Shown piece after piece: positions 25,401 through 37,400 of a stretch of 64,000 nucleotides of DNA (positions are counted from its first letter, which is position 1; every line of letters begins with the position of its first letter). Both the position numbers and the translations under genes were made by a program. Source of the DNA: Apus apus (lineage: Eukaryota; Chordata; Aves; Apodiformes; Apodidae); assembly GCF_020740795.1 (NCBI RefSeq), contig NC_067289.1, forward strand, positions 21,968,608 through 22,032,607, written 5' to 3'. The notes below the pieces were generated by a model, which did no database searches, was not told the origin of the DNA, and saw only the letters and a list, made by a program, of their open reading frames with translations.

Positions 25401-28400
25401 CAGTCACAGGCAAACTCCCTCATGCCAACAGCACTTCAGCCAGAGCAGGCTGCTCCTCAGCAGGCCACTACCAGTCCAGTTCGACCAGTTGCCCAGCCCC
25501 TCAACCTTCCCTCACACCTTCCGCTTCCGTCTTCTCCCGCTGTACATATAGGGTCAGTAGATCAGCCCAGCTTAGTTTCCCCAGGCCAACCAGTTGTGTC
25601 CTCAGCACCCCACCAGCAGTATTCAGCCTTGCAGTCCACACCTATCCCTCTTGCAGCTCCTCCTCAGCTGTCAGCATCTTCAACTCAGATTCAACAACTG
25701 CCGTTGCAGCCTGTGCAGTCTTTACAAGTGCAGCCTGAAATTCTGTCCCAGGGCCAGGTTTTGGTTCAAAACACTTTGGTTTCTGAGGAAGAACTTCCTG
25801 CTGCAGAAGCTTTGGTCCAGCTGCCATTTCAGACTCTTCCACCACCACAGACTGTTGCAGTAAACCTTCAGGTGCAGCCATCCGTACCGATTGAAACTCC
25901 AGTGGTAAGTGGTGACATTGCAGTTCTTTAGCCTTTATCCTCAAATCTGTTTTCAGAGGGAGCTAAACCAGGTTCTAGACAGAGGATCAGAAGAAACGTA
26001 TTGATTACAGAAATGAGTTTTAAGAAAACAATAGACATTTTCCTCTGATTTTTTTTTTTTCTTTGGCTCTTTGTAATGGGTGCTCAGTCAACAATGTCAG
26101 CCAAGAGTCATTACAGTGCAACTTTTGGCCTGAAATCTTACCTGTTAAGGACATTGCAGCATGTTTACACTTTAAAAGGCAAGTAAATATATGTCAACAT
26201 ATGTCAAAATGGATTTTGATAAATACACTATATGCACTGTAAGCCTTTAACTCTTTGTGTTAATACAAGTATAAAGTAGGCAATAATAATTGTGAGTAGG
26301 AGAATCATCTTTATACTAGGTGTTAAAGTGTAGAGCAGATTATTAAGATAAGAGTTCTATATAATTAATTTTGTACTACCATTAAAAAGAGCCTCTTCAT
26401 CATGAAAGAATAGGGGAATTTTTATTCCCTCTTGGTGTTTCCCATCACTGCCATTTAATTCAGTGTTAGTCTTGGACATCTGCACTTTGTAACTGAAGGT
26501 TTTGGCTTCTCTCACAATGAACTAAACTCATGTACAAAGAAATATCAGTGAAATAAAATTATATGCAAATAATGCTGACATTTAAGGTGACGTTGCTGGG
26601 CTTGAGTGGTAAAATGTGAATGAGCAAAAGAATCAACAGCTCTTGAAGCTCTTGTCACCTTTTCTTCAGGCTACCAACAGGATAAGGAAGAAGAAGGTGT
26701 GCTGTTTGTCTTAAATGTATATTAAGAGGATACTGATAATCTCAACTCTGGTATTTCAGGGAGATATTGGGCAAAAGAGTAGAAGCCAGGTTTTCTTTTG
26801 GCAAAGTGATCTCTTGCATTCTAATCTGCTAACTGACTGTCATCAATTCATGCAGATTTGCTTTAATAGTTTTGAGGAAAATACCATATAAGCTCTTACA
26901 ACCAGTGATGCTTGATGGCCTTGGTGTATTCTTCTGAAATAGTTTGATTGCAGTGCTGTTTAATATAGAACTCTTTGCAGACTGGTCATTATGTTACAAA
27001 GTGGAAGTGTTTAAATAGCTACAAATATGTGTGTAAATAAATATAGTAAACCATAAAGGTAAGATATTGAGAAAGTCTAGTTCTCTGGTCTGTTTGATAG
27101 GAGAACTGTGCCTCTTTATATTTGGCTGTTTGTGACAAAGTACTTTAATTTTGCTCTCAGACAGTGTGTTGTCCCCAGAATTCATTGTTCTGTATACAAT
27201 TTGGAAACTAGTATTTTGTTAGGAGATGAGCCTATTTTAACATTCTAAATGGTAATTTATTTTAAAAACTGTATTTATGCAACTCTTTCAAGGTATTAAG
27301 ATAGAATGGAAATCTCTCTAAAGCAATAGTTTGTTGGATGCAGATTTACCAAGTGGAGAATGTATGTGAGGAAGAGATGCCTGAGGAATCAGATTGTGTC
27401 CCAATGGCTAGAACACCTACACCACCCACTTTGTCTCCACCAGCCATAACCCTGGGGAATGGAGAGGCACTTAATTCAGAAGATCCTTTGTCAGGTGAGA
27501 ACATAAGGTTGCTGTTCTGCTTAGAAACTTCTGCTAGTTATTGATACTTCAAAGGAAAAAGGTAATGTTTTGATATTTTTTTAATAATTTAGTGGTATCA
27601 TTTTTTAAGTAGAAGAAACTATATGAGAAATCCATGTGATAAAATTAATTATTCAGTCCCAAAAGTGCAGCTTATGTATGTCTGTAGATAACATGGAGCA
27701 CAGGAAATGCTTAGTTGAGCTCTTTAGCATATATTTTTAATACTAACATCTTAACAGGAGTGTCAGTTGCCAGTTAATCTGTAAGTGAAAGCTGTATGCT
27801 ATGGACAAAATATCTGGCTGATCTGGTGTGGAGACTGATTTTGCAGAATCAGGGTCAGCAATCAGAAATTGCTGTTGAAATGGTTGACTACACTGTAATG
27901 ATTCTTTTTGGCATCATTACTGTTATTTGCCACTGTAAGGAACTGTTCTAATGCAGAAGCTACCAATAACAATTTCTCTTCAGTGAATTTTAAGATATAC
28001 ATGTTTGTGTCAATTGTCCTGCAAACCAATGTAACTTCCCCATATATGCTAAATATACAAACACATGCTCTCTATATAATATAGTGTACATATATATATA
28101 TATGTGTGTGTGTGCTTAGGGATGCTTAATGCCTCAATGCTGTATGTACTTGTGACTCAGCCAGGTCACTGGGCCTCAAAGCATCCCTGAAGATAAATGC
28201 TCTCCTTAGAAATACCTCAGCTGATCAGTCTTGAGAATCCAATGTTTGAAAATACTGGTTTCTTCTTTTGAATTCTGGATCTGTGGTTTGTGTAGGTAGT
28301 CAATGGCCAGCTATGCTTATGGTTAGTAGGTACTGAGTTAAGGAAAATGGTTACATGAGAACTGTTCGTGAATTAGTCTGTCAAGGAAAACCATCTTGTT

Positions 28401-31400
28401 TTGAAGGTAAAACTATAAACCATAGAGGAAAGCCTCTGTTACAGCATGGTGGATGCAGAGCTACGTGTGTTTATCACCTCTTATTTCTAGAATTCTGAGC
28501 CAGTGATTGGACATAAGTGATAAAAACACGCTTTGCTCTTTTTTTTTTTTCAGAGCATGGTGGCCTGCCTTCAGTGACATCATCAGTCAGTGCCTCAGTA
28601 ATTAAATCTCCATCTGATCCTTCACATACCTCTATTCCACCACCACCTCTTCTGCTTCCAGCAGCAACGACAAGGAGCAACAGCACCTCAATGCCCAACA
28701 GCATTCCTAGCCTAGAAAATAAGCCTCCACAGGCTATTGTTAAACCACAGATCCTGACCCATGTTATTGAAGGCTTTGTGATTCAGGAGGGGTTAGAGCC
28801 ATTCCCTGTAAGTGTAAATGTTGCTGTGAATTTTTTACTACTAATTTCTGAAACAAACTATTTTTAAGGGTGGGGTTATTTATGACTAGTAGCTTTTTTG
28901 ATCTTGAATCATTTTTTCACATGTTGGTTTTGACCTTTTTTCACATGTTTCTTACACCACTTCAGTATGTTTATATGCTGTTTGTATTGTCTTACATATA
29001 TAATTGCAACTCATGCTGCTGTTTGGCTTTCCAGTGTCACTGGATGACAAGGTACTAAATGAAAACAGAGACCCAGCTGAGCAGATAGGCTGTATATGGA
29101 GATAACTGCATTTTAGGCTACCATTTGCAGTAACTTGGTTTTATGTTTGTATGTCTCCTAGGTACCTCAGCTTAATTTGAACCTCTGCGTTGAATCTGTG
29201 TTAAAATTCCAAAGTGTTAAAATGTTATTTAGTGTTGGTGTAATTAGTATTGTGTCTGGTAAGAATTACTGTGGAAGATTTTAAATCCACAAATGGACAA
29301 TTAAAAACCTATGAGCCTCCCTTATTATCTGATTTAATGTGTGTCTCATTTTCCCATACCTTCATTTCTCTAGATAACGTGCTTCTTCCTTTGTTAAATG
29401 TAATTGCAGACCAGGAGTGAGTCTTTGGATTTGTTTGAAGAATGGTATTTAGAGCTTTGGCACTCTATAATAATTGGTACAGAATAGAAATTGTGATTCT
29501 AGTCTCAGTTACAACTGCTAAGTCATAAATATTATTTTCAATTATTCGTTGTTCAGGTAATCACTGTTGCTTTGCTTTTGTTGCAACAGGTAAGTCGTTC
29601 ATCTTTGCTGGTAGAACAGCCTGCAGAAAAAAGATTGCTAGTGGAGGGTCAAATCATGAGTGTTGTGTGTGTTGAATCAGACTTGCAGAATGCAAAACAT
29701 GCAGACAACTCGTCGGACACAGAGATAGAGGATATGATTGCAGAAGGTTTGTAGTTTTGTTTGTTTTTTTTTTTTAAATATCCATTTTTTCCCTTCATTT
29801 CTGTATGTATTATGGAATCCTATCCTACCTGCACTTCTGGAATCTTCCTGCAGTCTTTAATAGAAACTATTTACCAGCTACACATCATAACAGCAATTGC
29901 TGTAGATACATACAAATGTCCGGAGGCTATGCATTTGTCCTGCTTAGAATACAGTTGTCTCTGGCACAGCTCATGAGCTAAAATGTCAGTCTAGTTGCCC
30001 AGGCTGTATCAGACTTCATAAGTGTCATGGATGTTTTTTAGAACTCGGCAATAAACTATTTTGGATGCATCACACCGGTATTACTGTTCAAGCCCAAATG
30101 TAAGTAGCCTCATGAGTGCTATGAAATGGAAATTAAACCATGGCCTGGCACAGAGAAGCCAAGTTACTTTTTAACTCACATTTTTGTATATATTCATCCA
30201 AGATTTTCAAGTTGAGAATTTTTCAACCACCTCTGAATTTCCCCTTCCACAGTTTGAGTAATTGCACAGAAACTGGTTTTGGTCATCTGTTTAAATTTGT
30301 CTTAATGTAACTTAGTTTCCCCCTCTTAAAATAGTTCTTGTCCTGCTCTTGTGTGAAACCAGAGTGAGCAGGGTAAGGAGGGACAGAAAACAGTGCCTGC
30401 TCCTGGCCACAGGCCTGCATGGGGAAGTGGCTGGAAAAAGGCAGAACAGTATGTCCTGAGCAGCAGAAGGTGTCAGGGTAGCTGTGCTTCAACTGCTTTC
30501 CACTTCAGGCATTGTAATTTGGCTCTTAATTAAAACAGTCCATCCCCCTGATCTTTCCACATTGGAATTTTCAATGTAGCTGCACCAGTGGCAGTTCATT
30601 AGTTACTGTGGTTTCTGCCTTGGGAAAAGGTACTGAAGTTCTGTGGGGAAGATGGCTGCATCCATTGTGTATCTCAGCAAATAAATTAGTCCAAAATTCA
30701 GTATATTAAGTTCTGATGCATTCTTTTTTGCCACACTGATTTATATACGTTGCTGCTCATACGTGTGTTGGGTCAGAACCAAGTCAGGGATTGCAGAGCA
30801 GGTAGAAAGCTTGGTCTATAAAGCATTCTGTCTGAGCTTAAGAGTATTTGTTGGTAGTGAAGTCAAGTAAGCATTCCTGGAATTCCTGCATAAGGCTCAT
30901 TTACTTTACCACTCAGGTGATGCATATCTCTGCTTAAACTGAAGGGTACATTCTTGCTTCAACACTGACTTTTTATTGGAGCTGGTTTAGCTTGGAAGCA
31001 TATAGCTGAAAGGAAAGATTGGTAGGTTTCAGTTCTCTTACATGTTGATATAACATCTGTGCAAAGAAGTCAAACTGTGGAAACAGTACCTGAAAGTTAA
31101 ACATAAAGCAGGGTTTCCTAATTCACAGCTGATTATATGATTGCATTTACTGGTTTATCTCAGTGTAGTCCAGAGCCCTTCTGCATTTTGCAGTGACTGC
31201 CTAGTTTAGGCAGTGGCTGGTAATTGAAGTGTTTTGCTTTGTAACTGTAACTTTCTTTTGACTGTGTTATAATTAAGTCATTTATGTAGAAAAATGAAGA
31301 AAAAAATTACCAAGTCCGTTTTTTTAAACACGTTACACATAATTTGAGGCCCGTACTTGATTCTTCACAAACCTTCACATAAGCGTGTCAAACTAAATTT

Positions 31401-34400
31401 TAGAAGGCAAACATCTGGCATGTGGATTGTTGCAGTTTCTTAAGTCTTTGGTTCACTGATTTAAAATTGCTGTTATTTTTTTGTATTATCTCCCAGAGGC
31501 TTTCCATTTAACCAGTTACTTGAGTGGCAAGTCCAGGGACATGAAAGCATCCAGCACAAGAGGCTTTAAAAAAAAACCAAACAGCTGGTAAATTGTATGA
31601 TTTGTTGGACATTTTTTGGTTATTTTACAGCTCAATAGAGCTGGACTGTTTTTCTACATACAAAATGAGACTTCTAAGCTTCTTACCTCATGACTGTGCT
31701 TATAAATTGCTATTAAATAAACTTGCTTTCTTGATCAAGAGTACATCTTTTTTAATACCTCATTGCACCCAGTGTGTTTGGAACAAAACAAACTTGTTGC
31801 CCTCTGGTGTATCTTCTTATGTATTTGCAGATCTGTTTGCAGGAGTTACTTTACTTTTCATTTGTTGTAGGAGATCTTAATTCAGTTTTGTTTTCAGTAA
31901 CATTCTCTAAGAACTCTTCAACATTAACACCATATTGTTCTCAGCTTTCAAACAGCTTGTCCCCTTGTTTCATGTAATTGTTTAAACATTCATGTGTTTT
32001 GCCTTTAGTTATGGTTCCTGACAGCTGGTGGTAGATTTAGGAACACAATTTGCAACTACTCATTAGATGAGCTAGTGTTGACACATTTACATATGCAGAA
32101 GTTGAGCAAAGGAGATTTTGTGATACTAAACCAGTGTATGGTTGTATGTGTGATAGAAACACGTGATGTGCAAGAGAAAAGCTCATAGCATCCATTTTTC
32201 CTTCACTCTGTTGGCACTTTTCTACACAGCATGACCTGGTTTGGGAGTGAGGGTTGTTTGTTTTTGTATAGAGTGAGCGATTTATCTGAAGGGTTTCTGG
32301 TACTTTTTTAGCTTCAGTTGCAAGATTGGTCACATCTGCTATGTTTCCAATTTCCAGTTTTTACTTTCTGTGTGATACCAGCTTATTAAGTTGGAGACTT
32401 GCAAACATGGTAATTTTCAGTGTGACACTGACAGAGTATTTGTTAACTTCAGTTATGACTTTGAGTCCTGCTGCCTTGGATATGTTACTCAAATAACCTT
32501 CTCAGTATTTTCAGCTCTTGGCTGCACTAGTGCTTTTTTGTTTGTTGCCTTGACAATACAACAGTGTTAGCAAGCAGCTTAGTGAGTTTACATCCCTATA
32601 ACAGACTTCTAGAAATTTGTAGTTAAAATCTTTCCATTAAACTTTGATACCTGCATTTGCATTAGTTGGGTTCTTTTACTTAACCTGAATGAACACAAAA
32701 TGTTGCATTTCAGTTTGTGCCAGTTTCAGTCCTTGGCTGCTGTTGATGTCTTTCACAGATGGTGCACAGGAATAAGGGTTGTCTTTTTCCGTGCCAGAAG
32801 TCAAGTTGGTTTGCAGATAGGGTGGCATTATTCTAGGCTGTGTACAAACCATATTCTACCCACGAGATACACATCCAGCAGCAGAGGGCTTAGACATCCA
32901 GCATGTGATCTGTGTGCAGCTTTGTTGCCTTCTGCTGGGTTTTTCTGCTTTTTCTTTCACTGATGCTTTTCTCAGTTGGTGTTTGAATTCTTCACAATGA
33001 GCAGGGAAAGTGCCTCTTCATCTCAACAATAACAGAAAAATATCCTGTAGTATATTCTGTAAAATATTCCAGAAGGCTGGAAATCAGTAGGTGCTAAAAT
33101 CCTTTTCTTATATGCAGCTCATCTTTTTCATAGATAAGATTCAATGTCAAGTCCCTTTGGTTGTAGCAGTTGCTTACTCAAAGAAAATATTTTAAAAGGT
33201 TAAATGCATTAATGTCATTATGGGAGAGCTTGGATTTACACACTGGAATGCTCAGTTCTCTTAACTGTCTATAAACAATTCCTGAGAACTGTAACAATTA
33301 TTTTAATTGTTCTCCATTGATGAGGGCATACTTGCTCATGGATGGCTTGAAATTTAACAGAAAAGCTGGTTTAAGTTCATCGAGTAACTTAATTGAAAGT
33401 TCAGTAGAGCTCAGTTTGCTCAAGATCTTTTTTATAGAGAGTGAAATCTATGACTTGCTTAGCTTTGCATAGTTTTCTGTTAATCAAAATATTTAATTAA
33501 ATTTAGATTTTTAAAAATTCTTCTACCTCCCTGCTTGAGATGAGAAATTTGAACGTAATTTTGTGTCAATGAAACTGACTTCTTTGTGTCTCTTTTCTTT
33601 AGAGGGACTGGATGAAATTGAAAATGATCTTCTGAAGTGTGAGTTTTGTGGGAAAATGGGATATTCTAATAAATTTCTACGGTCAAAAAGATTCTGCTCC
33701 ACGTCCTGTGCTAAAAGGTACTCTCTCCAGTTATTGCTTATTGTTACCTGGTTAATGGAATAGCACCCAAATAGTATCTGATGTTGAAAAATAAAGAAAC
33801 AAAACACGAGTGCTTTCTACCTGTGTTTGCAGAGTGTACAGATGCAAAGGCCTGTGGTAGATTATAATATATTTCAAGAAGACAGACAAAAGGAATTAGT
33901 TAAATTGTGGCCCTCTTACCATAGGACACCGTGAATGCTATTGGGCTGTGGGAGGAGACAGAGACCATGGAAGAGAAATCCATTAAGAGGTAGTGTTTGG
34001 AAATTGGTGCCAAAATTCATGGGCCACAAATAGTTAAATATTTCTCATAATCCTGTTGTCTTCCTCTTGATGGTGGAGCAGTGTCAGAGAAGGAGTGCTG
34101 GGCTAGGTGGGCTTTCTTACAGGTTTGTGTGATGCTGGGGAGAAACCCTGCTGAATTTAGCTTGTCATAATTGAAATGCTGCACAGGCAAAAAACATTCT
34201 TAAACGCTTTCAGTAGCAGTGTAAAAATTCAGTATTTGCTCAGAGTAAAATAATTGTAAACAGTAATAATTTAGTATTTTCTAAAGCTTCTCCTTTCCTG
34301 AAATTAATAAGTGATGCCATTTACTTGTACATGGCTGGCAGACAGCTGGTTTCTATCTCTCTTGGGCTTAGTTTGCTGCTTCCATTGTTGTGGTTAAGAG

Positions 34401-37400
34401 AGGAAGAATTCATAGTAAAACCTTCCATCATTACAGCTAGAAAATGGATATTTAATCCCAGATGTTTTAGAAAAGGGAAATATTGCCCATTTATAATCAC
34501 CACTTCATTCTTTTTTGGCATTACTCTACCTACAGATCACCTTTCTCTTGTGTCTGCTACTTTTTTAATCCCCCGTGTGAGACATTCCCATTTTAAGTAG
34601 TGGAAATACATATTTCTGGTTTGGTACTTGTTGGGAGACTACCAGGGAAACAATCTTAAGAAGGGATTTGACCCCTAAAGAGGAAGATGGGATTTTTTGC
34701 CTCCATCCTTCCTTCACTGGGTGTCAGCCAGGTAGAGAAAATGGAAGCAAAATATTTACTGTGACTGTAGGGCCTTTAGCGAGCATTTTAGAGAAGCAGC
34801 ATCGGACTCTGTGATAAAGTGCAAAGGTATTTCCCTCATGGAAAATGTTTAAGAATGGGAAAGACAGACATCTTCCAGGGATGATTGAGATGTACTTGAT
34901 CTTGCGTCAAGACAAGGGGTTGGAGTAACTGGCCTTTGAGATCCCTTTCCTTGACGTTTCTCTGATGCCTGTTGCTGTCTTTGGGCAGCATTTCTGTGGG
35001 CAGTGTTACTGTTACTTGATTGAACGCAGTCCAAAAAAAACTAATAGTGCCTTATTGAATGTATCTTACTTCTTTAGGCACAGCCTTAGTTGCACTAAGA
35101 AATTTGGGCTGTTCACATCAGACAAGACCAGTCGCTGGAATCGGAAATCAGATGCCCAAAGTCTCGGGCGACGCGGGCGTCGGCCGAGCGGCCCTGAGGG
35201 GGCACCACGAGATCATTTTCTTAGACAGGTCTGTGCAATATTTGCTTAAAACTATGGCATCCTTTTGGGAATTACAAATAAAATATAATACTGTAGTGTA
35301 TTTGTACTACGTTTTCCAGCTTCCAATTACTTATCCATCTGCAGAAGAAGATACGGCTTCTCATGAAGATGCTGTTCCGGCTGCCATGACAACCCGTCTG
35401 CGGAGACAGAGTGAAAGGGAGAGGGAACGTGAACTTAGGGAACTAAGAATTAGGAAAATGCCAGAGAGCATTGACTTGTTACCAGTGGTGCAAGCTGACC
35501 CGTCAGTATGGACTGTTGATGAAGTCTGGGCCTTCATACGTTCTTTGCCTGGTATGTAGCTGCTAGATGATTTGTGGTTTGGTTCTTTTAAAGAAACATA
35601 ACATTTTTCTGGATTTAATGAAACTTTATTACAATTACTCATTCCCATCCACATTAAGGCCTAGTTTCTAACTTCAAAAAAAGTTCAGCAGACATATAAA
35701 ATTATATTCACAACCTGCCACAACTTTTATTGTTAGATGCATACACGTATATATTTGGGGATTGATTCTGTTCTCAAGCATCTCTATTTTTAAATTTTTT
35801 TCCATTTGCTCCTTAAGAATGTTCTTTACTGATTGTGGTACAGCCTGTGCTAGTGCTTTGCTGTACCAGAAATATTAAAAGTAAATGTTATGGAATACAT
35901 GCTGCAAGCAACTAAAACATTTTAATGACTTTACTGGCTGTATAAATACTGTTTGTGACAAATTAATTTGTTGGGTTTTTTTCTTCCTCCAAAAGATAAC
36001 CGTTCTCATTTCTTGTTGTAATAAATATTGGCCACGAACTGGGTGTTTACCAGGTATTAAAGCCACATTGTTTAAAATGCCATGGAAAGTAGTCTTTTAG
36101 TCTTGATTAAGGGTTAGCCAGCTGCTACAGAGTAACTGTTTTACTATGGAGATTGTATAGAGTTGTAATCTAAACTACAGGGGTTTAGTTTAAAACCAGA
36201 GGCTACAATAAAATTCCAAAAGATGTCCTTTCTCCATTCAAATTATCTTTTAATCTTATCTGTAATCAAGTGGCAGCTACTTGTTACATGGGGTCTGTTA
36301 ACAAATCATGAAGAAACAAAAAAAAAATCAGGCTTTATTCTTTGAGGGAAACTAACCTTTTCCAACCTTGAATGTAATCACCATGAGACGTCATCCAAAT
36401 GAGTTAAGGTTTGGATATTGATGCTTCCTTCCACATTTCCTTTCTATTTTTCTCTTAACACATTAGTAAATCCATCAGGAAATTAGACTATCTGTTCTTT
36501 ACAGAATTTAAATCTGATCACACAAGAGGACACAAAATGAGTCAGTTGCTCTCATCTGGGATGGAAAAGGAGTTCTTAGAGATTTTCATATCTCTATAGT
36601 AGTATACTTTTACAACAGGGGAAACCTTTTAAATGCCCAAAAAATAGGCTTAACTGAGGAATAATTGAAATCGGGAATGGAAGATAGAGCACAAATTAAA
36701 ATGTCTGAAAGGCCCTGAGACAGATGGAGAGACCACTGAATTGAGAACATAAATAGATAAACAGGAAAATTGTGGCTGTGGGAAAAGAAGTTTCAAATAA
36801 ACAACTGACAATGAGTGCTCTTATTCACAGTGTTAGAGGATGTTTGTCCATGTAACAGAGCTGCCACACAGTCAGGCATAACTGACTGTTTCTGCTCAAC
36901 AGATGCCCAGAACATCTTTTGAGGAACCTTTTGTTTCCACAGTGTTCTTCAGTGGAAAGGGGTCCTCAGTTACTTGGGACATTCCCATCAGTGAGAAGTC
37001 CCTTTTCTTGTGTTGTAGGCCACAGGAACCTGAGACCATGTTATTTCATGTTCAGAAAAAAGTTTCTCATTTTAAAAAGAATAAATTTAAAAAATCCAAC
37101 TAGTTGGAAGTTGCACTTGTGAAATGAGTTACTCCTGTGTATAGAATATTGACTCTGATAACTGATGATAAGTGTCTTTGAGACATTTATGCTAAAGCCC
37201 ATAAATCAAAATTCTGTTTACTTAACCCAGCAGTGGTAACATACAGATGGAATTAACACCTTTTGGAAATGGTAGCTGAGTGAATATTCTCATTGAGGTG
37301 TACATAGCAGGACAATATGCACATCTTTTATTGCTGGAAAGAACCTGCTTGAATTATGCTTTTGCTTAATTGCTGCATCTGTGGTATTTTGCCAGTCTCT

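Larger units (their letters stand above)
25905..33602 (+). other. PHC3: PHC3 introns 8-11
   Basis: Introns at 25905-27343, 27495-28553, 28808-29589 and 29747-33602. The last, 3.9 kb, is the largest in the gene. Apart from the TA/TG microsatellite at 28088-28115 I see nothing beyond ordinary intron sequence. Confidence 0.75.

Noticed and set aside
25021-25944. Minus-strand and alternate-frame open frames over PHC3 exon 8
   Set aside because: They mirror the Pro/Gln/Ser-rich codons of exon 8 and have no independent motif.
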